From: Sunxiuqinia sp963677175
GTDB lineage: Bacteria > Bacteroidota > Bacteroidia > Bacteroidales > Prolixibacteraceae
Assembly (NCBI GenBank): GCA_963677175.2
Contig: CAXXES010000007.1
Span: 124,001 to 188,000 of the forward strand
Direction: 5' to 3'
DNA: 64,000 nucleotides
Position 1 is the first letter of the stretch, and the number at the start of each line of letters is the position of its first letter. A model generated the notes under the pieces. That model searched no databases and had not been told where the DNA came from. It saw nothing but the letters and a program-made list of their open reading frames with translations. Shown piece by piece: positions 52,596 to 61,588 of the stretch. The translations under genes were made by a program, and so were the position numbers.

Positions 52596-54806
52596 TTACC
52601 TTGTCTGTAGTCTGTTGATACTTTTCCGGGCCTGGTCGGCTAACAGATGATTGTCCCTATTTTGTCCGATAAAGCTGTTCAGGTTTTCGACAATGTAACT
52701 GCTTCTGCAGGAATAGTTGAACCAGCCCAGGGCCTCCAGTGCTTTTTCACGTAATTCCGGCTCGTCGTCTCTATCATTAACGACGGACAAGAGGATATCG
52801 ATCCCTGCGGAATACGGTTGATTCCGGAAGCGGGTGATTTCAAAAGACCTGCTTTTGACGGTACCCGATTTGTCTGTGATCTTTTTCAGGTCGGCTTCCC
52901 TGGAAGTTTTGGACGATGCGATTTTTTCCAGGATACTGTCCAGCATCTCTCTCGAGTATAATGGCAAATCCCGCGTTTGCCGGACCAGTTCCTCTTCAAG
53001 CTTGTCGAGATTGAGCATCCGTAAGCCCGACGATATTTTGAAAACGATCCGTTTTGATGTATTGTCGTTCAGGATTGACCTGGCAATAGCCGGGATCAGC
53101 TTCTCCGACCCGTTCTTTGCGATCAGGTCGATGGCAAAACGCCTGGTCAGTTCGTAGCTGTCAGATGCTGCTTGCTCCAATACGAAAATGAAGTTGGCGT
53201 CGTTGATATGGGATAACAAAACCAGCGCTTCAAGACGTACGACCATGTTGGAGGAATGCAGGTAGGTGTCTTTCAATAGACTGGACAGATCGCGATAATT
53301 GTTTTCGAACAGCATGCGCAAGGCAATGGTTTGCACGTCTGCATGCGGACTGACCAAGGCTTTTTTCCAGAAGGTGATGTCATCTTTCCTTATGGTCAGG
53401 GCTTCATTCAGATCAAAACCCGGATCCGTCCGTTGGGTGAACCGAAAAGTCGGGTCGCCCAGAATGTGGGTTTCCAGGTAATGGACACATTTATCCCACA
53501 TCCCGACCCGGATCCCGCAATCAAGCAAGCCCAGGTAGCGGTCGGGCCATTTGTCCTGTAAGACGTTTACCGTATTTGCCTGTGTTACGATCGTGTTGCC
53601 GTCATTGAAGAGATAGGCTCCTGCAATGTATTCATCTTCATAAAACGATCCGTTATAACAGGCATCGAACATTACCAGCCGGGCATTGGGCCGGATCGTC
53701 AGCAGGTCGCTGACCAGGATATCCAGTTTTTCATTGAAGACAGAATCTTGTTTTTGTTTTTCCGCATCGAAGGCCTCTTCACACCAGGAGCGGGGAACAT
53801 CGAGCATATTCCGGTAATATTCAATCGCCTCTTCCTTGTCTTTCCCTTTCTCCACCGAGCTTAAAATTTTACTCCGGAGATACAATTTGATGTTGTCAAC
53901 CGAGGTGTTCACATCGCTCCCTGATTTATATCCATTGATATATTGATAGTCATTCGATCCGTGGTGATGAAACAGCATGATATCCAATTCGGGACGCTGG
54001 ACTTCATTGAGCCAGTAAGGTTTCATGGGCCAGTAAGAATCGAAATCCATGAATTTCACATAACTGCCGGGGTTGAATGCCAAGGGAAACTGCTCCCGGA
54101 GCGTCAGCTGTTCTCCCGACCAGGCAACACGGGATTCCGAATTGTATCCATGTCCTCTTGCGACAGTCAGGTTATCAATGACATTCCCTGTTTCTTCTGT
54201 CCTGATCCGGACCACCTTATTCAGGTAATTTTTCAGTTGTACGTACTTGTCGGGGCTGTGCTTTTCCAAAGGTTTGATACGGGCTGAATAAATGTCGGAA
54301 TGCAAAATTTGCTCCGAATCGGCCCGCAAAGCATAGTAGAACCAGAGTGGTTTTACTGAATCCTGCCTGATGAAATCAAATTTAAGGCCAAAATCATCGT
54401 AAAAACGGTCGGAAGGAACACTTGACCGTTGCCAGTCACGCTTCTGATCCATTTTGAATGCTGAGGTCAGGTGCTGGGCGTCGCGCAGCAAGGGGACCGG
54501 AATATCTCCTATCAGGACCGTTCCTTCCAGCGGCGATATCTGATCTTCGTGCAACTGGATCAACAGTTCCCTAATCTGGTCGGGGCTGCTCCAGTCATGA
54601 GAAATAATATACGTTCCAAGTCCATCTCCTTCGATGACTTTTTTGTAGGCATCAACTTCCTGTTTTGCCTGATTATAACTCTCCTGATCTATCATGATCG
54701 CAAAGGTTGTTTTACTGTTAACGGAAGGAGGGATAATGTTTTGTCCGTACACCCACGAGGATGTGCTTAAAAACCAGATGGATAACAATAATAATACGTT
54801 CTTCAT
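52596..54806 (-). CDS. Secreted clan CD (gingipain/C25-like) cysteine peptidase with HEAT repeats
   Basis: 736 residues from the ATG at 54806, with a signal peptide ending VYGQ. The N-terminal half resembles peptidase family C25: VLIGDIPVP, then catalytic-type His in LFHHHGSND (about 281) and Cys in MFDACYNGSF (Cys383), the His-Gly and Asp-Ala-Cys pair of the caspase/gingipain clan. The second half (about 480-730) is a run of HEAT-like helical repeats (VRLEALVLLSHINDANF, LREKALEALGWFN). No type IX secretion C-terminal domain is evident. Proteolysis at the envelope, with the HEAT part as docking surface, is inferred. It is fourth in the TonB operon. Confidence 0.8.
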   Translation of the reverse strand: MKNVLLLLSIWFLSTSSWVYGQNIIPPSVNSKTTFAIMIDQESYNQAKQEVDAYKKVIEGDGLGTYIISHDWSSPDQIRELLIQLHEDQISPLEGTVLIGDIPVPLLRDAQHLTSAFKMDQKRDWQRSSVPSDRFYDDFGLKFDFIRQDSVKPLWFYYALRADSEQILHSDIYSARIKPLEKHSPDKYVQLKNYLNKVVRIRTEETGNVIDNLTVARGHGYNSESRVAWSGEQLTLREQFPLAFNPGSYVKFMDFDSYWPMKPYWLNEVQRPELDIMLFHHHGSNDYQYINGYKSGSDVNTSVDNIKLYLRSKILSSVEKGKDKEEAIEYYRNMLDVPRSWCEEAFDAEKQKQDSVFNEKLDILVSDLLTIRPNARLVMFDACYNGSFYEDEYIAGAYLFNDGNTIVTQANTVNVLQDKWPDRYLGLLDCGIRVGMWDKCVHYLETHILGDPTFRFTQRTDPGFDLNEALTIRKDDITFWKKALVSPHADVQTIALRMLFENNYRDLSSLLKDTYLHSSNMVVRLEALVLLSHINDANFIFVLEQAASDSYELTRRFAIDLIAKNGSEKLIPAIARSILNDNTSKRIVFKISSGLRMLNLDKLEEELVRQTRDLPLYSREMLDSILEKIASSKTSREADLKKITDKSGTVKSRSFEITRFRNQPYSAGIDILLSVVNDRDDEPELREKALEALGWFNYSCRSSYIVENLNSFIGQNRDNHLLADQARKSINRLQTR

Positions 54807-54900
54807 TAGAATAATTGTTTGATTTATAATTATTAGACGCACCGTTTCGCGCGTTTATCTCCTATGCGACCGGGAATTTTAAAGTCGCATTCCATGGGTA

Positions 54901-56472
54901 TTAAAAATTGCATCCAACCGCTATTTCAAAGAGCCGGCGGTCATCGAAACCATGATCGTCCGTTTTGACAAACCTGAATTCTGTTTTTGTAAAAAAGTTA
55001 GCCAAAAGGTCTTTTTTTACCTTTTGCGAGTAGGTCAATGCGCCTGCAAGTGAATAATAACCGGAATTCAGATAATTGGCATCCATCTGTTCTAGTTTCG
55101 TTACAACAGGATAATCAGGGTGAGTGCCATTATACTCATAATGGCCGGAAATATTGTGGTTAAAGGAATAATCAGCCCCGATCAGGAACCTCCTGTCCAA
55201 ACCAAGGCCGGGAAGTTTGAAATTCCTTTTGGCCCTCACCTGGCAGGCAATATTCTCCGACCGTTTTTCGGAGACCGGCGCTAAATAGCGGTCTTTTTTA
55301 AGCCCGTACTTAACGCCGGCCCCTAAATTCCAGTCATATTCCTGCCTATTGCCAATGGTCAGATCATAATCGAAGCGGGCTTGCCGGGTAGTATACTTCG
55401 AGCGGACGTCGCTATGCAAGGTGACGTAACCGTCCTGGCTTTCCGTATTGTCATATACGGTCACATACTCGATCCCGTCCGCCTCACGGTTGGTAAAACC
55501 GGCTTCAACAAAATGGGCATGCCGCTCATATTTTTTGGAGAGTAGCAGTTTGCTGTCCCAGATCCTGGCCTTGACCGTAAAGGCTTCCCTGGGTATAGTA
55601 AACGAAATTTCCGCGTCTTCCACCTCATAGTTGTAAGTCGATGACAACAGGAGGCTTAAAGCGCCCCGGAGACTATACTGGATACCGCCGCCAACACTGT
55701 TGCCTGCATAATTTGTAGTTTGTCCCGAACCAATTCCCTGTGTTGCGGTTCCAAGCCCGTATAATACGTAGTATTCCTGATCGTTATATACATTAACATT
55801 TGACATGTTCGACTCTTCCTTCCGGTTGTGGTAATCCAGGTTAAGCCCAAAATTGTGCCGGTCATTTACCGAATATACCAGGCCCGGACGCACCTGTATC
55901 CGGTAGAAATAGTTTTCGGCGCGTATGTCGCGTTGTTTGGCCCCGCTCATCACCTGGTAGGAGCCCTCCAACCCGTAGGAAAAGTTGCCGTCCGTTTTGG
56001 GCGTAGCAACCCGGAACGACAGGTCGTAAACCTGGTATCGCCATTCACTCTTGTTGGTGTCGGCAACCAGGTAAGGCATTCCGCGAAACGGATCGATAAC
56101 AGAGGCGTTGTACTGGACATTTTCGGCGGTCGAACGGGTGTAGGTGAATTGCCCCCAGGTATACCACTTTTTCAGTCTGGCGGCTCCTTCCACGTCAAAA
56201 ACCACTCCACAGCCGCTTTCTCCTTGTTGCGGCCGGTGAAAGTTACCCTTATAAGAATCATATCCGGCTTTCAGTTCTGTATAATCGGCCGGATTATCCA
56301 ATAACAAGCCGGCGGCGTTGGATGTCTGCATCCACTGGCTCTTTTGTTTCATCTGCTCATAGGCTGCGGGCGTGTTGAGCAGAACTTGTCCCTGAAGCGG
56401 CCAACTGGCGACTAGAAGGACCAAGGCAGGAAAAAAAATCCTGATATATGGTATTTTATTCATCGTTATCAT
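54901..56472 (-). CDS. DUF6850 outer-membrane beta-barrel protein
   Basis: 523 residues, starting at MITMNK or the inner MNK. The signal peptide ends LQGQ. The remainder alternates aromatic and polar residues in many beta-strands and ends in Phe (IAVGCNF), as in outer-membrane barrels. The N-terminal region (NTPAAYEQMKQKSQWMQTSNAAGL) and general pattern fit DUF6850, which I know as a neighbour of DUF4876 and TonB receptor genes. No activity is known to me. It lies 16 bases after the DUF4876 gene and 94 before the peptidase gene. Confidence 0.78.
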   Translation of the reverse strand: MITMNKIPYIRIFFPALVLLVASWPLQGQVLLNTPAAYEQMKQKSQWMQTSNAAGLLLDNPADYTELKAGYDSYKGNFHRPQQGESGCGVVFDVEGAARLKKWYTWGQFTYTRSTAENVQYNASVIDPFRGMPYLVADTNKSEWRYQVYDLSFRVATPKTDGNFSYGLEGSYQVMSGAKQRDIRAENYFYRIQVRPGLVYSVNDRHNFGLNLDYHNRKEESNMSNVNVYNDQEYYVLYGLGTATQGIGSGQTTNYAGNSVGGGIQYSLRGALSLLLSSTYNYEVEDAEISFTIPREAFTVKARIWDSKLLLSKKYERHAHFVEAGFTNREADGIEYVTVYDNTESQDGYVTLHSDVRSKYTTRQARFDYDLTIGNRQEYDWNLGAGVKYGLKKDRYLAPVSEKRSENIACQVRAKRNFKLPGLGLDRRFLIGADYSFNHNISGHYEYNGTHPDYPVVTKLEQMDANYLNSGYYSLAGALTYSQKVKKDLLANFFTKTEFRFVKTDDHGFDDRRLFEIAVGCNF

Positions 56473-56488
56473 TTTGAATCTTTAACAA

Positions 56489-57745
56489 TCAGTTTCCGGA
56501 CAAGGTATGGTTCCAGACGGGCATTTTTGAACAATAACGCCTGAATTCGGGAGAAATACCCCGGTCAAAGTCATTGGTACTATCATTGGTATCCTGGAGA
56601 ATGGGAGTTCCGTCGGCGTGTTCCCCTGTTTTTTTTCGGGCTACACCCAGCGAATTATACGATGCACCCACCCAGGTCATCCCTTTGTCGAGGGCGGCAG
56701 GCATCCGTTTGGCTGTCAGCATGGATTCGTTGTGCCCGGCTTCAACGGCATCGATCACATAGGCAATCGGAATTTTGGCGTACCGTTTGGAGGAAGTGGA
56801 CGCCAGATTGGTTGTGCTTAGGGTTGGATCGCCCACCGGGTCATACACATCACCCTGAAGGGGCTTGAACAGCACATAGGCGCCCCCGAACACGGAAGTC
56901 AGGTACTGCGGGACGGATCCCATTGCGGCTTGTCCGTTGTAAAAAACGTGAACCATATCAAGCGCCGGTTGATCAGGAAAATTCGAGTTGTTCATGTTGA
57001 ACTCGAATTCGGAAAGAGACCCATTTGCCGGAGAATTGGTATTGTATTGCGGCAACTGGTGGTTGGCCGCAAACTGGGAAATGACGCACGATTCGCCCGG
57101 CAACAAAGGGTAGTCAGTTCCGGTTCCCGGGAATTTCCAGACCCGATCCGTATAGGCGTAATTTTCGCCGTCCTCGTCAGGCCAGACTGGGAGTGTCGTG
57201 GTGGCCGAGGTCGGATGCAAGCTTGCAAAATAAATGCCATCCAGATAAATCACCTGGTCTTCCGAGTTGTTATATAACTCATAAAACTGATCCCGAAAAT
57301 AATTGGTGTTTAGCGCGGTTTTTGACCCTGCGTAATAAATTTCTTTAAAAAGCAGGTTAGCCTGACGCAATCCGTTAACGGTAATCCGGACGACTTCCCC
57401 ATCGGTTACGAGCGGATAATTGACTTTGTTCCCGTTAAGCATATAAGTGTCGTGACTGCTGTCGGTGAACTCGCCGCCCACATCGATCTTATAGATCCCG
57501 GGAACGACCGTAAAGGCAGTGTTTTCGCCACTGATGGTTTCCGACTGAACGGTCCCGTATTTCACATCTTCGAATCTGACCGTAAACCCGTCGAACGATT
57601 CGACACCCGGGACCAGGGAATTTACCTGGATACTAATACATATTTCTTTGACATCTGATGCATCTGCCGCATCCTCGAACGACTCGCAACTGGCAAGGAG
57701 CACGAGACAGAATAAATAGATGATATTTTTTGTATTCATAATCAT
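56489..57745 (-). CDS. DUF4876 surface lipoprotein
   Basis: 418 residues. Lipobox LLASC is followed by ESFEDAAD. An N-terminal Ig-like domain is at about 30-125 (GFTVRFEDVKYGTVQSE). A larger domain (about 130-418: LFKEIYYAGSKTALNTNYFRDQFYELYNNS in lamin-tail-like form, PLLPGESCVISQFAANH) matches DUF4876. It lies 6 bases after the TonB receptor, as a SusD-like partner would, but has no SusD fold. It is probably the surface ligand-binding subunit for that receptor. Confidence 0.82.
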   Translation of the reverse strand: MIMNTKNIIYLFCLVLLASCESFEDAADASDVKEICISIQVNSLVPGVESFDGFTVRFEDVKYGTVQSETISGENTAFTVVPGIYKIDVGGEFTDSSHDTYMLNGNKVNYPLVTDGEVVRITVNGLRQANLLFKEIYYAGSKTALNTNYFRDQFYELYNNSEDQVIYLDGIYFASLHPTSATTTLPVWPDEDGENYAYTDRVWKFPGTGTDYPLLPGESCVISQFAANHQLPQYNTNSPANGSLSEFEFNMNNSNFPDQPALDMVHVFYNGQAAMGSVPQYLTSVFGGAYVLFKPLQGDVYDPVGDPTLSTTNLASTSSKRYAKIPIAYVIDAVEAGHNESMLTAKRMPAALDKGMTWVGASYNSLGVARKKTGEHADGTPILQDTNDSTNDFDRGISPEFRRYCSKMPVWNHTLSGN

Positions 57746-57751
57746 TAATTT

Positions 57752-60580
57752 TTACAGTTTTAAGCTCAACTCCAGGCCGAAGAAAAATTTCTGTTTCCGT
57801 TCTTTATAAGTGCTAGGGTTCCGGTTTGACTGGATGGACGGATAGCTGCGAAACATGTTATTGGCGAAGAACGACACCCGCATAAGGTCGCCCAATTCTT
57901 TGGTTACATTGATGTTAAAGGTATAGGCAGGAGGTTCTTCTTCCCGGATGTAGTTTTTTTCATTCACCTGACGCAGCAACGCTACGAATTCCGGTTCATT
58001 CATCTTTCCTTGGTCAAAGTCATACACCTTCCCGTCCTCTTTGGAAAGGTATTTGACCGGGATGGAATCATTGGTGAACCGGTACCATTGGTCTTCTTTC
58101 CAGATTGCCTGGGCGGTAAGCGTGATCACAAATCCGATTTCGGGGATGTTGTGTGTGGCCCGCAGGGTCGTCGAAAAACGCCGGTCGTAATTTTTTACCA
58201 TCCCTTTTTCATACATGCCGATATGGGTCCGCCCGCTTCCCCCGGTACCGCTATAATCGTCGAAGTAGGTATAATCGCTGGAATAGCTTGAGCTCCTGAT
58301 CCACATGCCGTTCAATGAGAATGAAGTACGTATCGCATCGATCCGTGGGATATCCAGGATGAACTCAATTCCTTTCGATTCTGATTGCAGGTTGTTGGTG
58401 GGGATGAAGTATTTCGCCAGTACCGGATTGCTTTGCGTCAACTCGATTTGGCCGTCCACCCGGCTATACTGGTTGTAAGTAACCGGTTGAAAGCTGCCTG
58501 TCGTAACGGCCATTTGATAGCCGTCGCAGAGTTTTTCGCGGAAAGCCGTTACATACAAACTGGCCTTACTTACTTTTAGGTCGAACCCGATCTCCGCCTT
58601 TTTGTTCCGGGCGATTTTCAATTCCTCATTCTCCGTATTGAAGGCTCGGGTAGTCGTGATGTACAACCTTTCATCTTCCGACAGGGATTCATTGCTCAGT
58701 TCGTTAATGTTTACATACTCGAAATAAGCTTTTTCAGGGTGCAGGTAGAGCACCGAAGGCGCCTTGGCGGTAATGCCGTAACCGCCCCGAATGGCCAACC
58801 AGACCAACCTTCCCGGTAAAAGTCCGATAGAGCCGTTTAGGCGGGGCGACCAGGCATCGTCGAACCCGAACACCCGGTCGTACCTTGTCCCAGCGCTCAG
58901 GGAGAACTTATGGTGCCCGAAGTTATAACGGAAAGTTTCCTCGGCAAACAGGCCCAGTTGGTTCACGAAAGGGATGTCCCGATAGTTGCGCGGCCTGAAA
59001 GTGGCGTTCACGGCACTCAGGTTCCGGTAGGGCGGGGCCGCCGCACTGAAGGTTTTTCCTTTCCCGTTGTTGCCATCCGTTTTAAAGTCGGCGCCAAGTA
59101 TGATAGAATGACGGGTATTCCCCATCCGTTTGTACAGGTTTCCCCATAATTTAAGAAAAGCGTTGACCTCCTTTCCTTCAATCTGGTAGCTTCCCAGATA
59201 GGCGTTAGGAAGCTGGGTGGCCGCCAGGAGGGCGTCATCCCCTTCGAAATTCGTGATCTTGTTCCCCTCGCTGTCATAAACATCCGTGCCCGGACGGTTC
59301 GACAATACCGCACCATCAGTGGTCGTGGATGAATAAGGGGAAGTTGCGGAGCTGTAAACCTGTTGCCATTTACTTTTCTTGTACAGATAGGAAGCGGAGG
59401 CGACATACCGGATGTTGGTCAGCCAAGGCTTCCTTATGATCAGGATACCGTTGGTGTTCAGCGTTGCCCCCAGGTTGTCACCTGTCGACCGCAACTGGTT
59501 GATCTCATCGTCCGGGTTGAGCTTCCGGCGGTCGGCCCCGTAGATCAGGTCCAGCGAAGTATTTGATGTCAGCTTGTCGAAAAAGCGGTTCGAATACAAA
59601 AAACTGATATTGCTGCGTTCGTAAGTTTTGTACGATTGCGTAGGGTTGGCGGTGCTGTGGGCATAGTCGCCGCTGATATGGAGGTTCCCTTTGTTTTCTC
59701 CCAGGCTGAACCCCCTGGCCGCGTAAAACTGATACACCTTTGGGTTGGCCTTTACATTGACCTGCAAGGGTTGGATCCCGGCCTTTGAATGCAGGATCAC
59801 CGCCCCGGAGGTCAGGTCGCCATATTGTGCCGAAGGGATCCCCCGGATTACCTCAAGGGAACCAATATTGCCGGCGGAAAACAGCCGGAGGTCTGTTCCC
59901 CCGCTGGGAGAAGTTCCCCCCGCTGGTGTGACGGTGGCCCCGATAACCGCGGGATTCATGACCTGTAGGTTGGCATTGTTGGACACCGGCGCCCCATCCC
60001 TGACGATGGAAACGCCAAAGGCATTCATCTCTTCCGAACCGGAAGAAACGTTACGGAGCGTTAGCTGCTTGGCATCAGTGAGATCCTGGTTCGAGGTGAG
60101 CCCTCCCGGCAAAAGCGACATCACATCGAATAAGCTGGTTGCCTGTAGGTGGTCGATGGCCATTCCCGATATATGGGAGGAGGTTGACTGCCCGCCGGAA
60201 CTTTGTACCACCACGAACCTGACCTCTTTCAGCCGGAAGTTTTCAGGCTTTAACACAAGCGATAAAGTCAGATTCCCCGAAACATCAATCAGGGTATCCA
60301 GGGGAACCATACCGAGGTATTGCACCCGAAGGTTTACTTTCCCGGCGGGAACGCGGGAAAGGGAAAATTCACCGTTCGTGCCGGAACTGGTCCCGATCAG
60401 GTATTCCGGAATTGAAACCGTGGCATATTCGAGCCCGGCCAGTCCCCGGCTTTCAGTTGGAGTCATTACTTTCCCGGAAACCCGAAACAATTCATTTTGG
60501 GGTAAGTTATCCTGGGCTTGAGTTACAACAGTTGTAAAAAAAAGCAGGAAAATACCCGCTTTAAAAATGGTTTTCTGCAT
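57752..60580 (-). CDS. TonB-dependent receptor heading the DUF4876/DUF6850/peptidase operon
   Basis: 942 residues from the ATG at 60580 (the frame continues to 60625). Signal peptide IFLLFFTTVVTQAQ; carboxypeptidase-regulatory-like domain at about 30-115 (TVSIPEYLIGTSSGTNGEFSL); plug at about 130-270 (LLPGGLTSNQDLTDAKQLTL, LEVIRGIPSAQYGDLTSGAV); barrel ending FGLELSLKL. Codon use is clearly richer in G and C than in the 28-35 kb genes, suggesting a different origin. It imports an unknown ligand. The genes downstream suggest peptide- or protein-derived material. Confidence 0.92.
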   Translation of the reverse strand: MQKTIFKAGIFLLFFTTVVTQAQDNLPQNELFRVSGKVMTPTESRGLAGLEYATVSIPEYLIGTSSGTNGEFSLSRVPAGKVNLRVQYLGMVPLDTLIDVSGNLTLSLVLKPENFRLKEVRFVVVQSSGGQSTSSHISGMAIDHLQATSLFDVMSLLPGGLTSNQDLTDAKQLTLRNVSSGSEEMNAFGVSIVRDGAPVSNNANLQVMNPAVIGATVTPAGGTSPSGGTDLRLFSAGNIGSLEVIRGIPSAQYGDLTSGAVILHSKAGIQPLQVNVKANPKVYQFYAARGFSLGENKGNLHISGDYAHSTANPTQSYKTYERSNISFLYSNRFFDKLTSNTSLDLIYGADRRKLNPDDEINQLRSTGDNLGATLNTNGILIIRKPWLTNIRYVASASYLYKKSKWQQVYSSATSPYSSTTTDGAVLSNRPGTDVYDSEGNKITNFEGDDALLAATQLPNAYLGSYQIEGKEVNAFLKLWGNLYKRMGNTRHSIILGADFKTDGNNGKGKTFSAAAPPYRNLSAVNATFRPRNYRDIPFVNQLGLFAEETFRYNFGHHKFSLSAGTRYDRVFGFDDAWSPRLNGSIGLLPGRLVWLAIRGGYGITAKAPSVLYLHPEKAYFEYVNINELSNESLSEDERLYITTTRAFNTENEELKIARNKKAEIGFDLKVSKASLYVTAFREKLCDGYQMAVTTGSFQPVTYNQYSRVDGQIELTQSNPVLAKYFIPTNNLQSESKGIEFILDIPRIDAIRTSFSLNGMWIRSSSYSSDYTYFDDYSGTGGSGRTHIGMYEKGMVKNYDRRFSTTLRATHNIPEIGFVITLTAQAIWKEDQWYRFTNDSIPVKYLSKEDGKVYDFDQGKMNEPEFVALLRQVNEKNYIREEEPPAYTFNINVTKELGDLMRVSFFANNMFRSYPSIQSNRNPSTYKERKQKFFFGLELSLKL

Positions 60581-60729
60581 GCGTTCTTCAGTTTTGTTGT
60601 TCAAATTTTCCTTCTTTATAATCATTTGTTGGCAACATCGTAATAGGTAAAGCTGCTTAAGGCGAATGTGGTTTGAAATAACTCCCGGCTACAAAACTTG
60701 TATGTCCATAGTCTCATTTTGTTTATTTA

Positions 60730-60760
60730 GTACTGGCAGGTTCTCAAAACCTGTCAGTAC
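60730..60760 (-). terminator. Hairpin terminator after the first gpmA-like gene
   Basis: The 13-bp stem GTACTGGCAGGTT / AACCTGTCAGTAC has one mismatch and a 5-base loop, and it lies 8 bases past the stop of the minus-strand mutase gene. The left side on the plus strand is A/T-rich. Confidence 0.7.
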
Positions 60761-60767
60761 GGTAAAT

Positions 60768-61433
60768 TTATTTTCTTGTCAACTTTCCATTTTCCATTTC
60801 ATAAAAAAGCGGGAGCCTGGCAGGTATTTTCATTCTTTCCGTTTCTTCCTCTGTATGGTTTCCGATAAACATGACAATAGGCCGCAGGCTGTTATCGTGA
60901 GCCGAGATAAGAATGTTTTTATTTTTTTCTAACAGGGGAATTATCTCTTCCCTGAAAAAAGGGATGCAACGTTCGGCAGCGTCTTTCAAACATGCATTAT
61001 TTTGTAAAGGACTGTTGTAGTTCTTGCACCATTTATCAAGGTGTTTGGTATCATGTTTCCAGGAAGTTTCCGTTTTGCTCCGTTCTGGTAATTCACATTG
61101 CTCATTAAGGTGCCAGTTACGGAAAACAGGAATGATGCTCCCTTCCATCGATTGACTGTTGCGGGTTATCCAGTCTTCCATTTTCTCATTATCAGAAATA
61201 AGCACAGGCATTTTTTTGCTTTTGTTTTGTGTAAGGGCAATCATTGCCGCTTCTATAGCCCTGATTTGCATTGACGTAACTATAATGTCAAACTCAATTT
61301 CTGATATTTTCGCCCCTGTTTTTATCGCTTCAATAATACCATTGCCCGACAAGGGGACATCAACCCAACCGGTAAAGACATTTTTATTATGCCAAATACA
61401 TTCTCCATGTCTCATCAGGATTAGTTTTGCCAT
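60768..61433 (-). CDS. Phosphoglycerate mutase-like protein with altered active-site segment
   Basis: 221 residues, about 25 shorter than typical 2,3-bisphosphoglycerate-dependent GpmA. The phosphoacceptor motif RHGEC (His9) and NVFTGWVDVPLS are present, and the second His in SAHDNSLRPIVMF. However, the usual NERHYGxLQG segment is replaced by NEQCELPERSKTE, so the Arg-His-Tyr-Gly contacts are lost. It may have a different phosphate substrate or be losing function. A second, normal-looking GpmA is encoded at the window's right edge. It is downstream of sufB on the same strand. Confidence 0.8.
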   Translation of the reverse strand: MAKLILMRHGECIWHNKNVFTGWVDVPLSGNGIIEAIKTGAKISEIEFDIIVTSMQIRAIEAAMIALTQNKSKKMPVLISDNEKMEDWITRNSQSMEGSIIPVFRNWHLNEQCELPERSKTETSWKHDTKHLDKWCKNYNSPLQNNACLKDAAERCIPFFREEIIPLLEKNKNILISAHDNSLRPIVMFIGNHTEEETERMKIPARLPLFYEMENGKLTRK

Positions 61434-61435
61434 CG

Positions 61436-61537
61436 TTATTTCAGTTTAGTTACGCAACTGTAATTGTTGGGTCCAGGTATACCTGTTGCTGCCACAAACA
61501 AGCAGGCAAACAGTGTGTAGAATTTTGGCGTTTTCAT
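61436..61537 (-). CDS. Possible 33-residue secreted or membrane peptide
   Basis: An ATG-started frame, MKTPKFYTLFACLFVAATGI followed by PGPNNYSCVTKLK and a stop, lies between sufB and the mutase gene, 2 bases before the latter's ATG. The hydrophobic core resembles a signal or membrane segment. No family is known, and it may simply be the translational lead-in of the next gene. Confidence 0.4.
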   Translation of the reverse strand: MKTPKFYTLFACLFVAATGIPGPNNYSCVTKLK

Positions 61538-61588
61538 TTTTATTGTTTTTGAAGTTTCTATTTTATTCTTAATTTTTGAGATGTTGGC

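Noticed and set aside
52596..54806. Type IX secretion signal on the gingipain-like peptidase
   Set aside because: The C-terminus is HEAT-like helical up to the end and shows none of the usual C-terminal sorting motifs, so no such claim is made.
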